This document shows positions 1 through 11,043 of a stretch of DNA of 64,000 nt, one piece after another. The position numbers and the translations under genes were made by a program. The stretch is from Apium graveolens. Its lineage: Eukaryota > Streptophyta > Magnoliopsida > Apiales > Apiaceae. The stretch covers positions 148,521,346 to 148,585,345 of the forward strand of contig NC_133650.1 in the NCBI RefSeq assembly GCF_009905375.1, written 5' to 3'. The notes below the pieces were generated by a model. That model saw nothing but the letters and a program-made list of their open reading frames with translations. It had not been told where the DNA came from and did no database searches. The number at the start of each line of letters is the position of its first letter. Positions within the stretch are counted from its first letter, which is position 1.

Positions 1-1705
1 TCCACTTCCTTGCAGATGGAAGGTTTTTCTCTAGAACTGGATGCTCCCCCAAGATCCATGCTATTTTCATTTTCATTTTCTGATGCTCCCCCTGAAACTA
101 TGCTCTCTGAGTTGGATTCTTCAGTATTTAGATTTTCAGCACTATCAGAACTTGGCTTATCAGGACTTGACGAATCAGAACTTGAAGAGCCAGATGCATG
201 TTCTGATGTTTCTTGAGATGTGGTAGAATCTTGAGTATGCTCCCCCTGCATAGGTGCATCTTTCTTTGACGTAGTCTCCACAGTTTCAATAACATCAGAG
301 TTTAATCCATCAGAGTTTACAGTATCAGGACTTAGACTGTCAGGATTTTCTGTATCAGAATTTGAGTCTTCATTTTCAAATCTCAGCTGATCATGGTCAA
401 TGAAATCTTCAAGACCAGTAATATTTTTGTCATCAAAAGAGACATTGATAGATTCCATGACCACTTTTGTTCTCAAATTATAGACTCTGAAGGCTTTTGT
501 GGAAAGTGGATATCCAACAAAGATTCCTTCATCAGCTTTTAGATCAAACTTTGATAGCTGTTCAGGATGAGTCTTGAGAACAAAACACTTGCATCCAAAT
601 ACATGAAAATATTTCAGATTTGGCTTCTTTTTCTTCACCATCTCATATGGTGTTTTCCATGCTTGTTAATGAGTGTTGCATTTTGAGTAAAACAAGCAGT
701 CTGTACAGCTTCAGCCCAGAAATAGGTTGGAAGCTTTGCTTTTTCAAGCATTGTACGTGCAGCTTCAATGAGAGTTCTATTCTTCCTTTCAACAACTCCA
801 TTTTGCTGTGGAGTTCCAGGAGCAGAAAATTCCTGCTTTATTCCATGGCTTTTGCAGAACTCTTCCATTATCAAATTCTTGAACTCAGTGCCATTATCAC
901 TCCTTAAAACTTTCACAGAGTCTTTGACCATTTTATCCAGATGTTTGATATGATCAATCAAGGTTGATGCAGTTTCACTTTTTGTATGCAAGTAATACAC
1001 CCATGTGTATCTGGTGAACTCATCCACTATGACCAACGCATACTTCTTCTTTGCAATAGACATGACATTTACTGGACCAAATAGATCAACATGTAGTAGA
1101 TGATAAGGCTCAAGAACTGATGATTCAGTCTTGCTCTTGAATGAAGATTTTCTTTGTTTGGCTTTCTGACATGAATCACAAAGACCATCAGGAGCAAATA
1201 CTGTGTTTGGCAATCCTCTCACAAGATCTTTCTTGACCAGTTCATTTATATTGTTGAAATTTAAATGAGAGAGTTTCTTATGCCAATTCCAGCTTTCTTC
1301 AATTGATGCTCTACTCATCAGACAGATTGCAGAACCATCAGTACTTGTTGAAAGCTTAGCTTCATATATGTTACCACGCCTGTATCCTTTCAGAACAACT
1401 TTGCCTTTAGATTTACTCACAATTTCACAGTGTTCTTCAAAGAAATCAACATGATAACCTCTGTCACAGATTTGACTTATACTCAGTAGGTTGTGTTTAA
1501 GTCCTGAGACTAGAGCTACTTGTTTAATTCTGACATTTCCAAGATTGATATTGCCATATCCCAATGTTTTTCCAATGTTGCCATCTCCATAAGAAACACT
1601 TGGGTCAGCTTTCTCCACAAAGTCTAATAGCAGGGCCTTATTTCCAGTCATATGTCCTGAACATCCACTGTCCAGAACTAGAATATTTTTCCTGTTGCCC
1701 TGCAA
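1..1705 (-). pseudogene. pol of element A: protease, integrase and linker, frameshifted and partial
   Basis: This is the first half of a copia pol. Reading from 1705, the aspartic protease motif is LDSGCSGHMTG, followed by a GAG-pre-integrase segment (WHKKLSHLNF) and an integrase core with the expected acidic residues in HVDLFGPV, RSDNGTEF and the GVVERKNRT segment. The frame breaks near 655, where an A-run lacks one base; a second frame then stays open from 653 to the window edge (about 217 codons). It holds the end of integrase (KYFHVFGCKCFVLK) and a linker rich in Ser, Asp, Glu and Pro. Reverse transcriptase and RNase H lie outside. No ATG begins the frame: it follows two stops after gag, so it presumably depends on recoding or a spliced RNA. 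One frameshift makes this copy non-functional. Confidence 0.88.
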
Positions 1706-1717
1706 TCACAAAGACCA

Positions 1718-4054
1718 CTAATTATTAATTTTAAGGACCCAGACTTGCTTGGATCCTTTGGCCTCATTAAGTTTATTAACATTTGCAGCGGATTTAGCAT
1801 CAGAGTTTATGTTAACAATTTTTTTATTAGAACTTACACTATCAGACTTTGAATCAGAATTTACACTAGAAGGAATAATGGAAACTTTCTTCAAAGAAGG
1901 TTTTATTTGATAATAATCATAGTACAAGCTATGATATTCCTTACAAGTATAAATGGAATGCCATAAACTACCACAATGAAAACAAGGATTTTGTGGTTTG
2001 TATCTAACAAACTGACTCTTAACTCCTGACTTTGAAGGTAAGGAGTTAATATTCTTATTCTTCCTGCAAAAAAAAGCCAGATGGTTAGAACTTCCACAGT
2101 TTTGACATGTTTTCCTAGAAGCATCAGGAACAGGTTTATAATTATTGCTTTTATTCACACCTTCCTTTCCATTCCTATTTTTCCTAGGTGATTTTACCTT
2201 GTTTGCATTCTTGACATCTTTCAGCTTATGCTTAAGCTGCTTCTTTGTCATTAAGCCTATGTTCACTTCAGCTGTCTTTTCCTGTTTTAGTTTGTCAGAA
2301 GTTAATTTCTTTGTAACTTCTGATTTTTCATTTTCAGACTTTACAATTACAAACTTAACAGGTTTTAACTTTGGCTTTTGCTTATCAACAGACTTAATTT
2401 CTTCAGTTCCTTTATCTTTCTTATCTTCTCCATAACCTAAGCCCTCTTTCCAGTTTCCACTACTTAGCAAATTTTGAGTTGTTTTGCCAGAGTTAGTCCA
2501 AGTCCTGATAATCTCTCTATCCTTTTCTAACTCAGTTTTTAGAGATTCATTTAATTTTAGCACTTCATTCCTAACATAAAAAGCATCATCTCTATCCTTC
2601 TGAGTTTGATGGAACATGACTAACTCTTTTTCTAAGAAATCATTTCTTTTCTTAAATGCAAGATTTTCAGAAGTTAATCTTTCACATGTTAAAGTTTGAT
2701 CTCTATAACTAACAAACATGGTTTTAAGATATCTTCTCAACTCATTAATATCATCAGTATGAAAAGCATAAGTAGTCTGAGGTACCTTTGTTTCAGCAGC
2801 TTCAGAACTGCTCTCAGCACTTTCTTTATCAGCATTTGCCATCAATGCATAGTTTTCCTCACTTTCAGAGTATGAGGTGTCTGTCCAGCTTTTCTGCTTT
2901 GTGACAAGAGCCTTGCCTTTGTCACCCTTTACCTTCTTGCAGTCAGGAGATATGTGGCCTTTCTCACCACAGTTATAGCATTTAACATTGGTGTAATCTC
3001 CTCTGTCAGACTTTCCTCCTCTGCCTTCAGATCTTCTGAAATTCTTCTTATCAGAACTTATGCCTTTCCTGGAAAACTTCTTTCCCTTCCTGAACTTCCT
3101 GTATGCAATCTTTGTGATTCCTTTCACCATAAGAGCACACAGCTTCATCATCTCCTCATCAGCATCAGTCTCAGGCAAGCTTTCAGAATCTGAGTCATCA
3201 TCACTCTCAGAACTTGATGACTCAGTATCAGACTTTATGAAAAGAGCTTTACCCTTGTCTTTGTTTGAGGAAGCTGCTTTGGGGAATTCTTCTTCAGCCT
3301 TAAGAGCAACTGTCCTTGACTTTCCTCCTTTTCTCTTGCTTCTTTGTTCCATCTCCAGCTCATGAGTCTTGAGCATTCCATAGATTTCGTCAAGAGTTGT
3401 TTCATCAAGATTGTAGTTGTCTCTTATTGTCGTTGCCTTCAAATCCCAGCATTCAGGAAGAGCTAACAGGAACTTAAGATTTAAATCTTCAAGATAATAC
3501 TCTTTATCAACCAATGACAAATCATTCAAAAGTTTGACAAATCTATCATATAAATCATTCAATGACTCATTAGTCTTTGAGTCAAAGTGTTCATACTCTT
3601 GAGTGAATATTGTCTTCCTGTTCTTCTTAATTGTGTCAGTTCCCTGACACCTTGTTTCCAGAGCATCACATATCTCCTTAGCAGTCTTGCAGTTGATTAC
3701 CCTGTTTGACATTACATTATCAATGGCACTATGCAGTAAGTGTCGTACCTTAGCATCCTTAGCAATTGATGCTATGTCTTCAGCAGTATAATCACTCTTC
3801 TCTTTTGGTACGATCTTTGCTGCTTCACCTGCAACTGCAACAGCAAGCTTGGTTGGTTTGTGAGGGCCTTCCTTGATTCTATCAAGGTATTCTGGATCTG
3901 TTGCTTCCAGGAACATGGTCATCCTTACCTTCCATATGGGATATTCAGATGGTCTCAGTATGGGAACTCTGATGGTCTCATACCGACTCTGAATTTGTGT
4001 CTTTGGTGATTCCTCAGTTTTGGTAGGCTTAGTTGGAGTTTTTGTGTCCGACAT
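1718..4054 (-). CDS. gag: gag polyprotein of Sirevirus-like copia element A
   Basis: An intact 778-residue frame starts from an ATG 43 bp after the primer binding site. Residues about 30-250 form the copia gag core (UBN2-type: motifs YPIWKVRMTMFLEA, KFLLALPECWD, LDEIYGMLKTHELE). A poly-Ser/Asp stretch (about 275-300) precedes a first CCHC knuckle at about 359-372 (CYNCGEKGHISPDC). A Lys/Glu-rich, probably coiled-coil section follows, then two more knuckles at about 650-663 (CQNCGSSNHLAFFC) and 691-704 (CFHCGSLWHSIYTC). The C-terminus is KQVWVLKINN and a TAG stop. Gag builds the cytoplasmic virus-like particle and binds element RNA. The length and multiple knuckles fit Sireviruses. As the only uninterrupted gag in the window it could still be translated. 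Confidence 0.9.
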   Translation of the reverse strand: MSDTKTPTKPTKTEESPKTQIQSRYETIRVPILRPSEYPIWKVRMTMFLEATDPEYLDRIKEGPHKPTKLAVAVAGEAAKIVPKEKSDYTAEDIASIAKDAKVRHLLHSAIDNVMSNRVINCKTAKEICDALETRCQGTDTIKKNRKTIFTQEYEHFDSKTNESLNDLYDRFVKLLNDLSLVDKEYYLEDLNLKFLLALPECWDLKATTIRDNYNLDETTLDEIYGMLKTHELEMEQRSKRKGGKSRTVALKAEEEFPKAASSNKDKGKALFIKSDTESSSSESDDDSDSESLPETDADEEMMKLCALMVKGITKIAYRKFRKGKKFSRKGISSDKKNFRRSEGRGGKSDRGDYTNVKCYNCGEKGHISPDCKKVKGDKGKALVTKQKSWTDTSYSESEENYALMANADKESAESSSEAAETKVPQTTYAFHTDDINELRRYLKTMFVSYRDQTLTCERLTSENLAFKKRNDFLEKELVMFHQTQKDRDDAFYVRNEVLKLNESLKTELEKDREIIRTWTNSGKTTQNLLSSGNWKEGLGYGEDKKDKGTEEIKSVDKQKPKLKPVKFVIVKSENEKSEVTKKLTSDKLKQEKTAEVNIGLMTKKQLKHKLKDVKNANKVKSPRKNRNGKEGVNKSNNYKPVPDASRKTCQNCGSSNHLAFFCRKNKNINSLPSKSGVKSQFVRYKPQNPCFHCGSLWHSIYTCKEYHSLYYDYYQIKPSLKKVSIIPSSVNSDSKSDSVSSNKKIVNINSDAKSAANVNKLNEAKGSKQVWVLKINN

Positions 4055-4096
4055 GATTGTGTTTGAATCTTTAACTGTATGTATGTTAACAGATAG

Positions 4097-4108
4097 GCTC
4101 TGATACCA
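4097..4108 (-). other. primer binding site of element A
   Basis: The minus strand reads TGGTATCAGAGC, complementary to the 3' end of plant initiator tRNA-Met, two bases inside the LTR boundary at 4111. This is where minus-strand DNA synthesis would be primed, and it fixes the orientation of the element. Confidence 0.92.
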
Positions 4109-4110
4109 AT

Positions 4111-4725
4111 TGTTAGGTCACACACACACTGTAGAGGGGGTGAATACAGTGTATAGTACACTCAAATCGAACTTTAAGAACTTAAGTAACAGAAAACAAA
4201 CTTTATTGAAACAATAAACTCTGTTACAGTATGGAACTGTTACCTCTCAGTGACGAACAAATATCACGAGAGCTGCTAGGGTTACAATGAATAATCTTCT
4301 CTAATAATGATAACACTTATAGTGTAAACCCTATGTCTGTGTTTATATACTACACAGTTACAAGATAATCGCTAATTGATATGGAATATAATTCTGCTTC
4401 CTAAAATATATCAATCAGATATCTTTTCTTCCAAGTATTCCATTCTTTACAGAATTCCTTCTTCATGCATATCTCTTCTTATGTTTATCTTGATCTTTTT
4501 TCCTTTAATCAGCTACTGTCCTTATCTGATTATCCTTCAGCACTTAAGTTCTGATATTTATCTTCTGATGATTATCTCCTGATAACATAAGTACTGATAT
4601 CCTTAAGTCCTGACTTCCAGTATAAGTACTGATCAACAGTTAAGTACTGATTTATCCTGTTCAAGTAAGATCTGAAAGCTAAACATAAAACATATTAGCC
4701 ATGATATTATGAAATATATATAACA
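4111..4725 (-). repeat. 5' LTR of element A
   Basis: The LTR edge beside the primer binding site is clear (plus strand TGTTAGGTCACAC at 4111). The outer edge is inferred at 4725 because the minus strand there begins TGTTATATATATTTC, giving TG...CA ends and about 615 bp. A TATA-like box (TATATAAA on the minus strand) lies at 4342-4349. The U3 part carries five copies of an AAGTNCTGA motif between 4546 and 4652. The partner LTR is outside the window, so the outer edge is tentative. Confidence 0.65.
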
Positions 4726-6430
4726 CTTGGTTTTCAAAATTTGAAGGATATTTCTGATCCCACTCAAAAAATGGTTAAAAAACAAAGATATTGAATATTC
4801 TTGGGTTTAAATATTGGTAAAACTGTCAGTGATTTTAGCGCTTACAACTGCAACAATTAAAAGAGTATTTTCAGTCAAAAATATTCGCAATAATCCAAAT
4901 ATATAAAATCATATTTTTATATATATCAAATGCTCAGCTCGAACTCGTTAAAAAAAAAATTCAACCCTCCTTATAATCTAAGCCAGATCCACCGTTGTTT
5001 GGTATCATTATTTTATACTTCAAATAACAGTGGTTAGATTTTTAAATAAATGAATGATACCTTTTTATTTTAAAAATTATCTGTCTCCCGTTTATAACCT
5101 ACAAATATTGTAACCGGAACGTTAGTGGTTAATATATATTTCTTTCCTTTCAGTTTATCTGTCTTATTTAATTTTTGATAGTCAAATCAAATTTAACGGT
5201 AAATAAAATCTCATTCTTTAATTATTTTGAAAAACTAAAAAAATAAATATTAAAACAGAATAAATATATTTTCTAATGATATAATTTTTATAAATATTTT
5301 CGATAATATATTATATGAAATTTTAAGTCAAAATTAATTAATTTAACCGTAAAAATTCAAACAGAACAAATATGCCGGAAGAGAGGGAGTATATTACAAT
5401 ATGAGCTGACTTACTGAAACTCCGTAAAGAGCCTGATCAAACATGAGAACGCTAAGTTTAAAAAAACATCAGAACGCTAGAACTTTCCAGAAATTAATAA
5501 TCTATCAATTTATAAATGGAATGAACTTATGAACGCATGTGAACAACATTGACTAAAGTATCTGTTACTTGAGAAAATTTTGAGATTCATTCATGGTTGT
5601 AAAAATCGGTAATCGGTACTAATCGGTTTAGGTACCGATTAGGAATTAATCGGCAAATCGGGAATTAATTGGAGGAATTAATCAGAACAAAAATTGGATA
5701 TATTTAAAATTTTTAATAATATTTAATATATTTACCTTATTTATTATGAAATATATATTTCAAAAATAATTTATAAATATTAATCGGATTTAAAAAAATA
5801 GATCGGTCAAATATTTTTCAAGAATTAATCGGGGATTAATCGGGTATTTTTTTAAAAATCGGGAATTTTTAAAACACTAGATTCATTTTTCCCTAGCTTC
5901 GATTTCCTACACATGGAAAAAGGCATGTCGTAGTGTGCACTCCCTCTGAAAAAAATTGAGAAAAATGACTAAAAGTATGCAAGTGAAAAACAATTGACAA
6001 AAATGACTAGACAGACTTTGTTATACGTTTTAGAATTAGGTTTTTGAAATAATTTTACCAGGTATATTTGATATTTTACATTGATAGTGATACAAGTTTT
6101 CCTTTAAATCACTTTTTTATTTCAAAATACAATAATAATTATACGTAAAATATGTCACCACTGCCATAAAATTTGCTCCAAGTAATACAAGTAACACTAA
6201 AATGTAGAGGACCTCAAAATTTTAAAGTAGTCAAAAGTTAGAATTTCGCCTAGACTTGTGCCCACTTGCAACTTGGAAGAATATTCCCCATTTTCTATTA
6301 GAGCAAGTGTTGTAAATATTAATTATTACAGCAATATAGAGGTAGTTATATAACATATTTAACAAGTCAAGACCAAGATAATAATTAACGAAATAAAATA
6401 TGTAGGTAAACAGCATGCATATTAGTAACT
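4726..6430. other. AT-rich intergenic stretch, probable MITE debris
   Basis: No credible coding sequence. GAGGGAGTA near 5383-5391 resembles a Stowaway-type terminus. The segment at about 5597-5880 repeats the motif AATCGG on both sides of an AT-rich core and ends in TTTTTAAAA, as in small hAT-like elements, but I could not define both ends or a target duplication. Confidence 0.4.
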
Positions 6431-7362
6431 GTAACAACGAAGAAAGAACAGAAAGCGTAACAGTAACCATATCTTTAACACAGTGAAAATAAACAAAAAA
6501 ACAGAAGTAGCCAACAGGTAAAATGCAACAAGAAAACTAAGCAGCTGAGTCGCCAGGCCTTGCACGAAGCCCTGACTGCTCTTGAATAATTGCCCCCACC
6601 TGCTGCGTTGGGATGCTTGCAATGCCTCCTCCAGGATAAAACAGCTCCGGACTTGATGTTCACAGCAACAACAAATCCTACTTCGACTAGCACCTCAGTT
6701 GCCGAAAAAATCAGCAGCTCAGAATTGTGTCTGGGAGAGAAGAGAAAGCAGAGAGAAGAAGAGAATGTAGGTGTAGTTTTTTATTCATCAACAACTTAGG
6801 CCTCTATTTATAATAGAAGCTAAGTGTAACTGAACACCCTAACATTAATAGACTTTAATAAACTTTAATATCAGAAATCAAAACTGCTCATTTAATACAT
6901 AAATCAAAACTGCTGATTTTGAATTTAAATAAAATGTAACAACTTTTGTATTTAATCCACACATTAAATCAGTTTTAATGTTTTCAATTATGAATTTATA
7001 TTATCAGTTACATGTCCAGATTCATTGAATCTGACTCAGCCCACTTACAAAGTGACCAAGCCCAACAGAAACAATAAACCAGCCCGACTGATAAATTAAT
7101 TCTAATTAAAAAATTAAATCACAAATAATAAAATCCTCACTTTATTTATTTTCAATGTAGGACACATGACACATTCTCCATTTCAAGATTTTACAAGCTA
7201 CTATTTTCAACTCTATTTCTCTATGAATTTCACTAAGAAAATACTTAGATCCATATAAAAGTTTAAGTTCACATATCATGGAACAACTTCCAATCATTAG
7301 ATTTTAGGATTATTATCAAAAACATAATAAAAATTATGATCTAAAATCCATATTTTCTAACA
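6430..7362 (-). repeat. 3' LTR of the deleted copia remnant
   Basis: The right edge is exact: the LTR starts TGTTAGAAAATATGG on the minus strand immediately after the polypurine tract. The left edge is approximate, because the partner LTR lacks this portion. No copy of the GCAAC that follows the other LTR was found next to a TG here. Confidence 0.65.
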
Positions 7363-7859
7363 ATCCCCCATAAATCCATACAGAAATGCGATCAAGTTTT
7401 TCACCATGACTTGTTTTTCAGAGTCAATACCCTTCCGGGTTTGAACCCTCCTAAGTCCTCTACTTCAATGGCTACCGGATTCAGATGGAATGTTTCACCT
7501 TGAATCTTAATCTGTTTAGTATAACCATGTTCCATGGACGACGACAAGTCAACGGCTATGGTGTCAATATACGGCTTTGAGACATTACCCATTCCTCTAA
7601 TTGCGACCACGTAATTACATTCGCTTAGCTGGGCATCTCCAAAGATATACTGCTTCTATCTCGTCAAATGACTTGACCTCATTCAGAGTTTTAACACTCT
7701 TACTTTTCTAGCAGTGTCAGTACCTTCTAGGTTTACAGGGGATAGACACAGATACAATAGTATCATCTATGTAGCAAAGGTACTACCAATTCATCCTTAC
7801 AGCTTGTTATTACCACATTAAATACACTTCGAGGGATCTCCTCTCATGTGTATTAGGTT

Positions 7860-8525
7860 CCCACTGTTGATAAATTATGATGGGTTGACAGTCCCATCCT
7901 CAACCTTGACTTGAGGACCACTACAGGTTCCAGTCCTTTAGTTAAAGGATCAGCTATATTATTCTGAGTTCATATGAACTCTATAGCTATAATCCCATCA
8001 GACACTAAACCCCTTATAGACTTGAGTCTAACTTGGATGTGTCTCTTTATTTTAACATTATGCTTTTTACTGCTAATCTTGTAGATAGTTGTTCGACTAT
8101 CACAATGAATATCAACAGCAGGAAGCGGTCTGCTTACTACAGGTATCGCGGACATAAGTCAGTGTAACCATTCAGCTTCCGTCCCAGTGGAATCTAGTGC
8201 ACACAACTCAGACTCAAATGTAGACCGAGTCACTATAGTCTATATGCTTGACTTCCAGGATATTGTTCCACCAGCCAAGGTGAACACATATCCAGTCACT
8301 CCATTGGAACCAGACTTCTTAGCTATCCAGCTGGCATCACTGTACCCTTCAAGCACCCCAGGAAATCTCATGTAGTGTAAACTAAGGTACATTATACCTT
8401 TTAGATATCTAAGTACTCTATCAAGAGCATCCCAATGAGTTATGTTTGGACAGCTTGTATATCTAGCCAACTTAGACACAGAATATGAAATACCTGGTCT
8501 AGTACAGTTACCAAGATACTGCTAA
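7860..8525 (-). pseudogene. RT C-terminus and RNase H of copia remnant
   Basis: The minus-strand translation from 8525 gives the copia sequence QYLGNCTRPGISYSVSKLAR, then RNase H motifs GYSDASWIAKK, GGTISWKSS, STFESELCALDSTGTEAEWL, HCDSRTT and ADPLTKGL. The frame has stops after WKSS, after AEWLH and before TQNNIADP. No gag, protease, integrase or RT catalytic box remains. It is a dead fragment produced by the deletion that fused it to the truncated LTR at 8530/8531. Confidence 0.85.
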
Positions 8526-8530
8526 CTTCT

Positions 8531-8961
8531 TGACAACTTTTGTATTTAATCCACACATTAAATCATTTTTAATGTTTTCAATTATGAATTTATATTATCA
8601 GTTACATGTCCACTTATATTATCAGAATCTGACTCAGCCCACTTACAAAGTGACCAAGCCCAACAGAAATAATAACTCAACCCGACTGATAAATTAATTC
8701 TAATTAAAAAATTAAATCACAAATAAATAAAATCTTTACTTTATTTATTTTCAATATGGGACAAATGACATATTCTCTATTTCAAACTTTTACAAGCTAC
8801 TAGTTTCAACTCTATTTCTCTATGGAATTCACTAAGAAAATACTTAGATCCGTATAAAAGTTTAAGTTCACGTATCATGGAACAACTTCCAATCATTAGA
8901 TTTTAGAATTATCATCAAGAACATAATAAAAATTATGATCTAAAATCCATATTTTCTAACA
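8531..8961 (-). repeat. truncated 5' LTR of the deleted copia remnant
   Basis: It is nearly identical to 6938-7362 apart from small substitutions and indels. It retains the outer TG end of the LTR and loses everything inward. The break at 8530 falls next to RT-coding sequence with no intervening leader or primer binding site. Confidence 0.85.
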
Positions 8962-9345
8962 GCAACTCCAATACTCCAATAGTATCCTTGTGTGTTCCTT
9001 AAAAATACTATAAATTAATAGGATCCTAGTTATTTAAGACATTATAAGGTAGTGCAGTTCCAACAACAATCCTTATTTTGGTTCCTTAATATTATTATAA
9101 TATTAAATTCAAATCATATTAATATTTTATAAAGAAGAGAGAGAAAAATGAATGTGTAAAAAGGAGGAAAATGAATATTTAATTAATAAAAGTAAGATAT
9201 GAAATATTTAAGCATCCCTTATCTTTAAGGAAGCAAAGAATGATCTTAACTTTTCAGGGAACTACTACGATGTTGTTGGAGTTCCATTTTGATTAAATCC
9301 TTATAATTTTAGGTAAGGATCTTTTATAAGTAAGCTGGAGTTGCT
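8961..9345. mobile_element. possible MITE with AGCAACTCCA inverted ends
   Basis: The segment starts AGCAACTCCA and ends with the exact reverse complement TGGAGTTGCT, enclosing AT-rich non-coding DNA. The left end coincides with the edge of a copia LTR, so the true terminus may have been displaced by that insertion. I see no clear target duplication. The superfamily is undetermined. Confidence 0.45.
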
Positions 9346-9569
9346 CGTATATACTCATTCCGTCCCATCAATTATTTACATTAGAAAATAAGCGCTCAGC
9401 ACGTACTTTAATAATCTTATTAAATGTAGTTGTATATTTTTTATTATTTTTTTTTCTTTTAAATAAAAATATAATATTCAAATATATGAAAAAATATAAA
9501 AAAATGAGAGGACAAAGATAGTATACTAGAACATTTCATTCATTGAGTGGGTGCATCAAACATTTCGGT

Positions 9570-10303
9570 TAGGGGTGTACAGATGAACCGTTCAACCGCA
9601 TCCAATCGCTCAACCGCTCGCAACCGATCGCAACCGATCGCATTTTGCAGATAATCGTGAAACGCGGGTTGGTTGTGGATTTAAATTTTAAAAACCTCTC
9701 ATTCGTGGTTTGGATACGGTTTTAAATTCTTGAAAATCGCAAAATCGCAACTGCAACAGCAACTGCAAATCGCAAAATATATTTATAATAAATTATATTT
9801 TCAAATATATAGTTGATATCATATAAATTAATAAATATACACATTTATTAACTAATCTTAGGTTAATGTTAGGACTTCTTTCATAGGATTCACAATCATT
9901 ATAAGATATATAACCAAACAAATGGAAAATGTAATCGACGTGTAATTTTTTTATGCTTTTCTTTTTTCTTTTCTCTCGCCTCCATATTTTTGTATATTTT
10001 TAATATTTTTGCTCCATACATAACATTAGTTTGCATTTTATTTTTGAATGTAAATTTATCACGTAACTTAAATTTGAATTTATTAATATTCCGAATTTAT
10101 TTTTTTACAAATTATTAATTATTTTAAAATAAGTGGTTGAACCGCAAACCGATCCGCAATAACCGCAAATTCGCAACCGCAATTGACGCGGTTAACCGCA
10201 ACCGCAAATACGGTTGCGGATGACAATTTCCTTAAACCGCTCTTCGCGGTTTGGTTCGAATTTTACCCCAAAATCGATCCGATCTGAACCGCGTACACCC
10301 CTA
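9570..10303. mobile_element. hAT-type MITE, copy 1
   Basis: A 734-bp element begins TAGGGGTGTAC and ends GTACACCCCTA, a perfect 11-bp inverted repeat of the hAT type. It is flanked by an exact 8-bp duplication ATTTCGGT (9562-9569 and 10304-10311), the length expected for hAT insertion. Sub-terminal regions are dense in AACCGC/GCGGTT motifs; the core is AT-rich with no transposase frame, so it is non-autonomous. Confidence 0.93.
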
Positions 10304-10334
10304 ATTTCGGTAGATAAGGCCCCATTATTTTAAC

Positions 10335-11043
10335 TAGGGGTGTACAGACGAACCGCTCAACCGCATCCAACCGCTTAACCGCTCGCAACCGAACCGCATT
10401 TGCGGATAATCGCGAAACGCGGGTTGGTTGTGGATTTAAATTTTAAAAACCGCTAATTCGCTGTTTGGATGCGGTTTTAAATTCTTGAAAATCGCAAAAT
10501 CGCAACCGCAACTCGCAACATATATTTATAATAAAATATATTTTCAAAAATTTAGTTGATATCATATAAATTAATAAGTATACACATTTATCAACTAATC
10601 TTAGGTTAATGTTAAGATTTCGTTCATAAGATTCACAATTATTATAAGAGATATAATCAAACAAATGAAAAATATAATCCTGTAATTTTTGTAATCCTTT
10701 TCTTTTTTCTTTTCTCTCGCCTCCACATTTTTATATGTTTTTAATATCCTTACTATACACGGAGCATTAGTTTATATTTTATTTTTGAATATAATTTATC
10801 ACGTAACTTAAACTTCAATTTATTAATAATCCGAATTTATTTTTTTGCAAATTATTAATTATTTTAAAATAAGTGGTTGAACCGCAAACCGATCTGCAAT
10901 AACCGCAAATTCGCAACCGCAAATGACGCGGTTAACCGCAACCGCAAATGCGTTTGCCGATGACAATTTTTTAAAACCGCTCTTCGCGGTTTGGTTCGAA
11001 TTTTACCCCAAAACCGATCCGATATGAACCGCGTGCACCCCTA
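10335..11043. mobile_element. hAT-type MITE, copy 2
   Basis: A 709-bp member of the same family as 9570-10303, in the same orientation, with ends TAGGGGTGTAC and GTGCACCCCTA and the same GCGGTT-rich sub-terminal regions. The flanking 8-bp duplication is ATTTTAAC (10327-10334 and 11044-11051), different from copy 1. It therefore arose by a separate insertion, not by tandem duplication. It has no coding capacity. Confidence 0.93.

Larger units (their letters stand above)
1..4725 (-). mobile_element. Sirevirus-like Ty1-copia retrotransposon, 3' part cut by window edge (element A)
   Basis: Read on the minus strand the order is LTR (4725-4111), a primer binding site matching initiator tRNA-Met, gag with three CCHC knuckles, then protease, GAG-pre-integrase, integrase and a Ser/Asp/Glu-rich linker that runs off the window before reverse transcriptase. 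The long gag with extra knuckles ending in a Gln-Val-Trp-Val motif, and the acidic integrase-RT linker, are traits I associate with Sireviruses. Gag is intact; pol has one frameshift. Only one LTR is inside the window, so target duplication and age cannot be judged. Confidence 0.9.
6430..8961 (-). mobile_element. internally deleted Ty1-copia remnant (LTR, RNase H, truncated LTR)
   Basis: Plus-strand 6938-7362 is repeated at 8531-8961, both copies ending TTTTCTAACA. Between them are a polypurine tract (ATGGGGGAT on the minus strand at 7363-7372), 3' non-coding sequence and a decayed RNase H. The left copy is a full 3' LTR: it extends to about 6430 and has a TATA box (TATAAATAG on the minus strand near 6806-6815) and an R/U5-like stretch. 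The right copy keeps only the first 431 bp of the 5' LTR. It joins directly to the end of reverse transcriptase at 8530, so one deletion removed the rest of the 5' LTR, gag, integrase and most of RT. The left end is approximate. Confidence 0.8.

Noticed and set aside
7401..7610. 69-codon minus-strand ORF downstream of RNase H in the copia remnant
   Set aside because: It lies after the RNase H end and before the polypurine tract, matches no domain I know, and is surrounded by stops; treated as 3' non-coding sequence.
9570..11043. The two GCGGTT-rich segments as one tandem duplication
   Set aside because: Each segment has its own complete terminal inverted repeats and a different perfect 8-bp flanking duplication, so they are two insertions.
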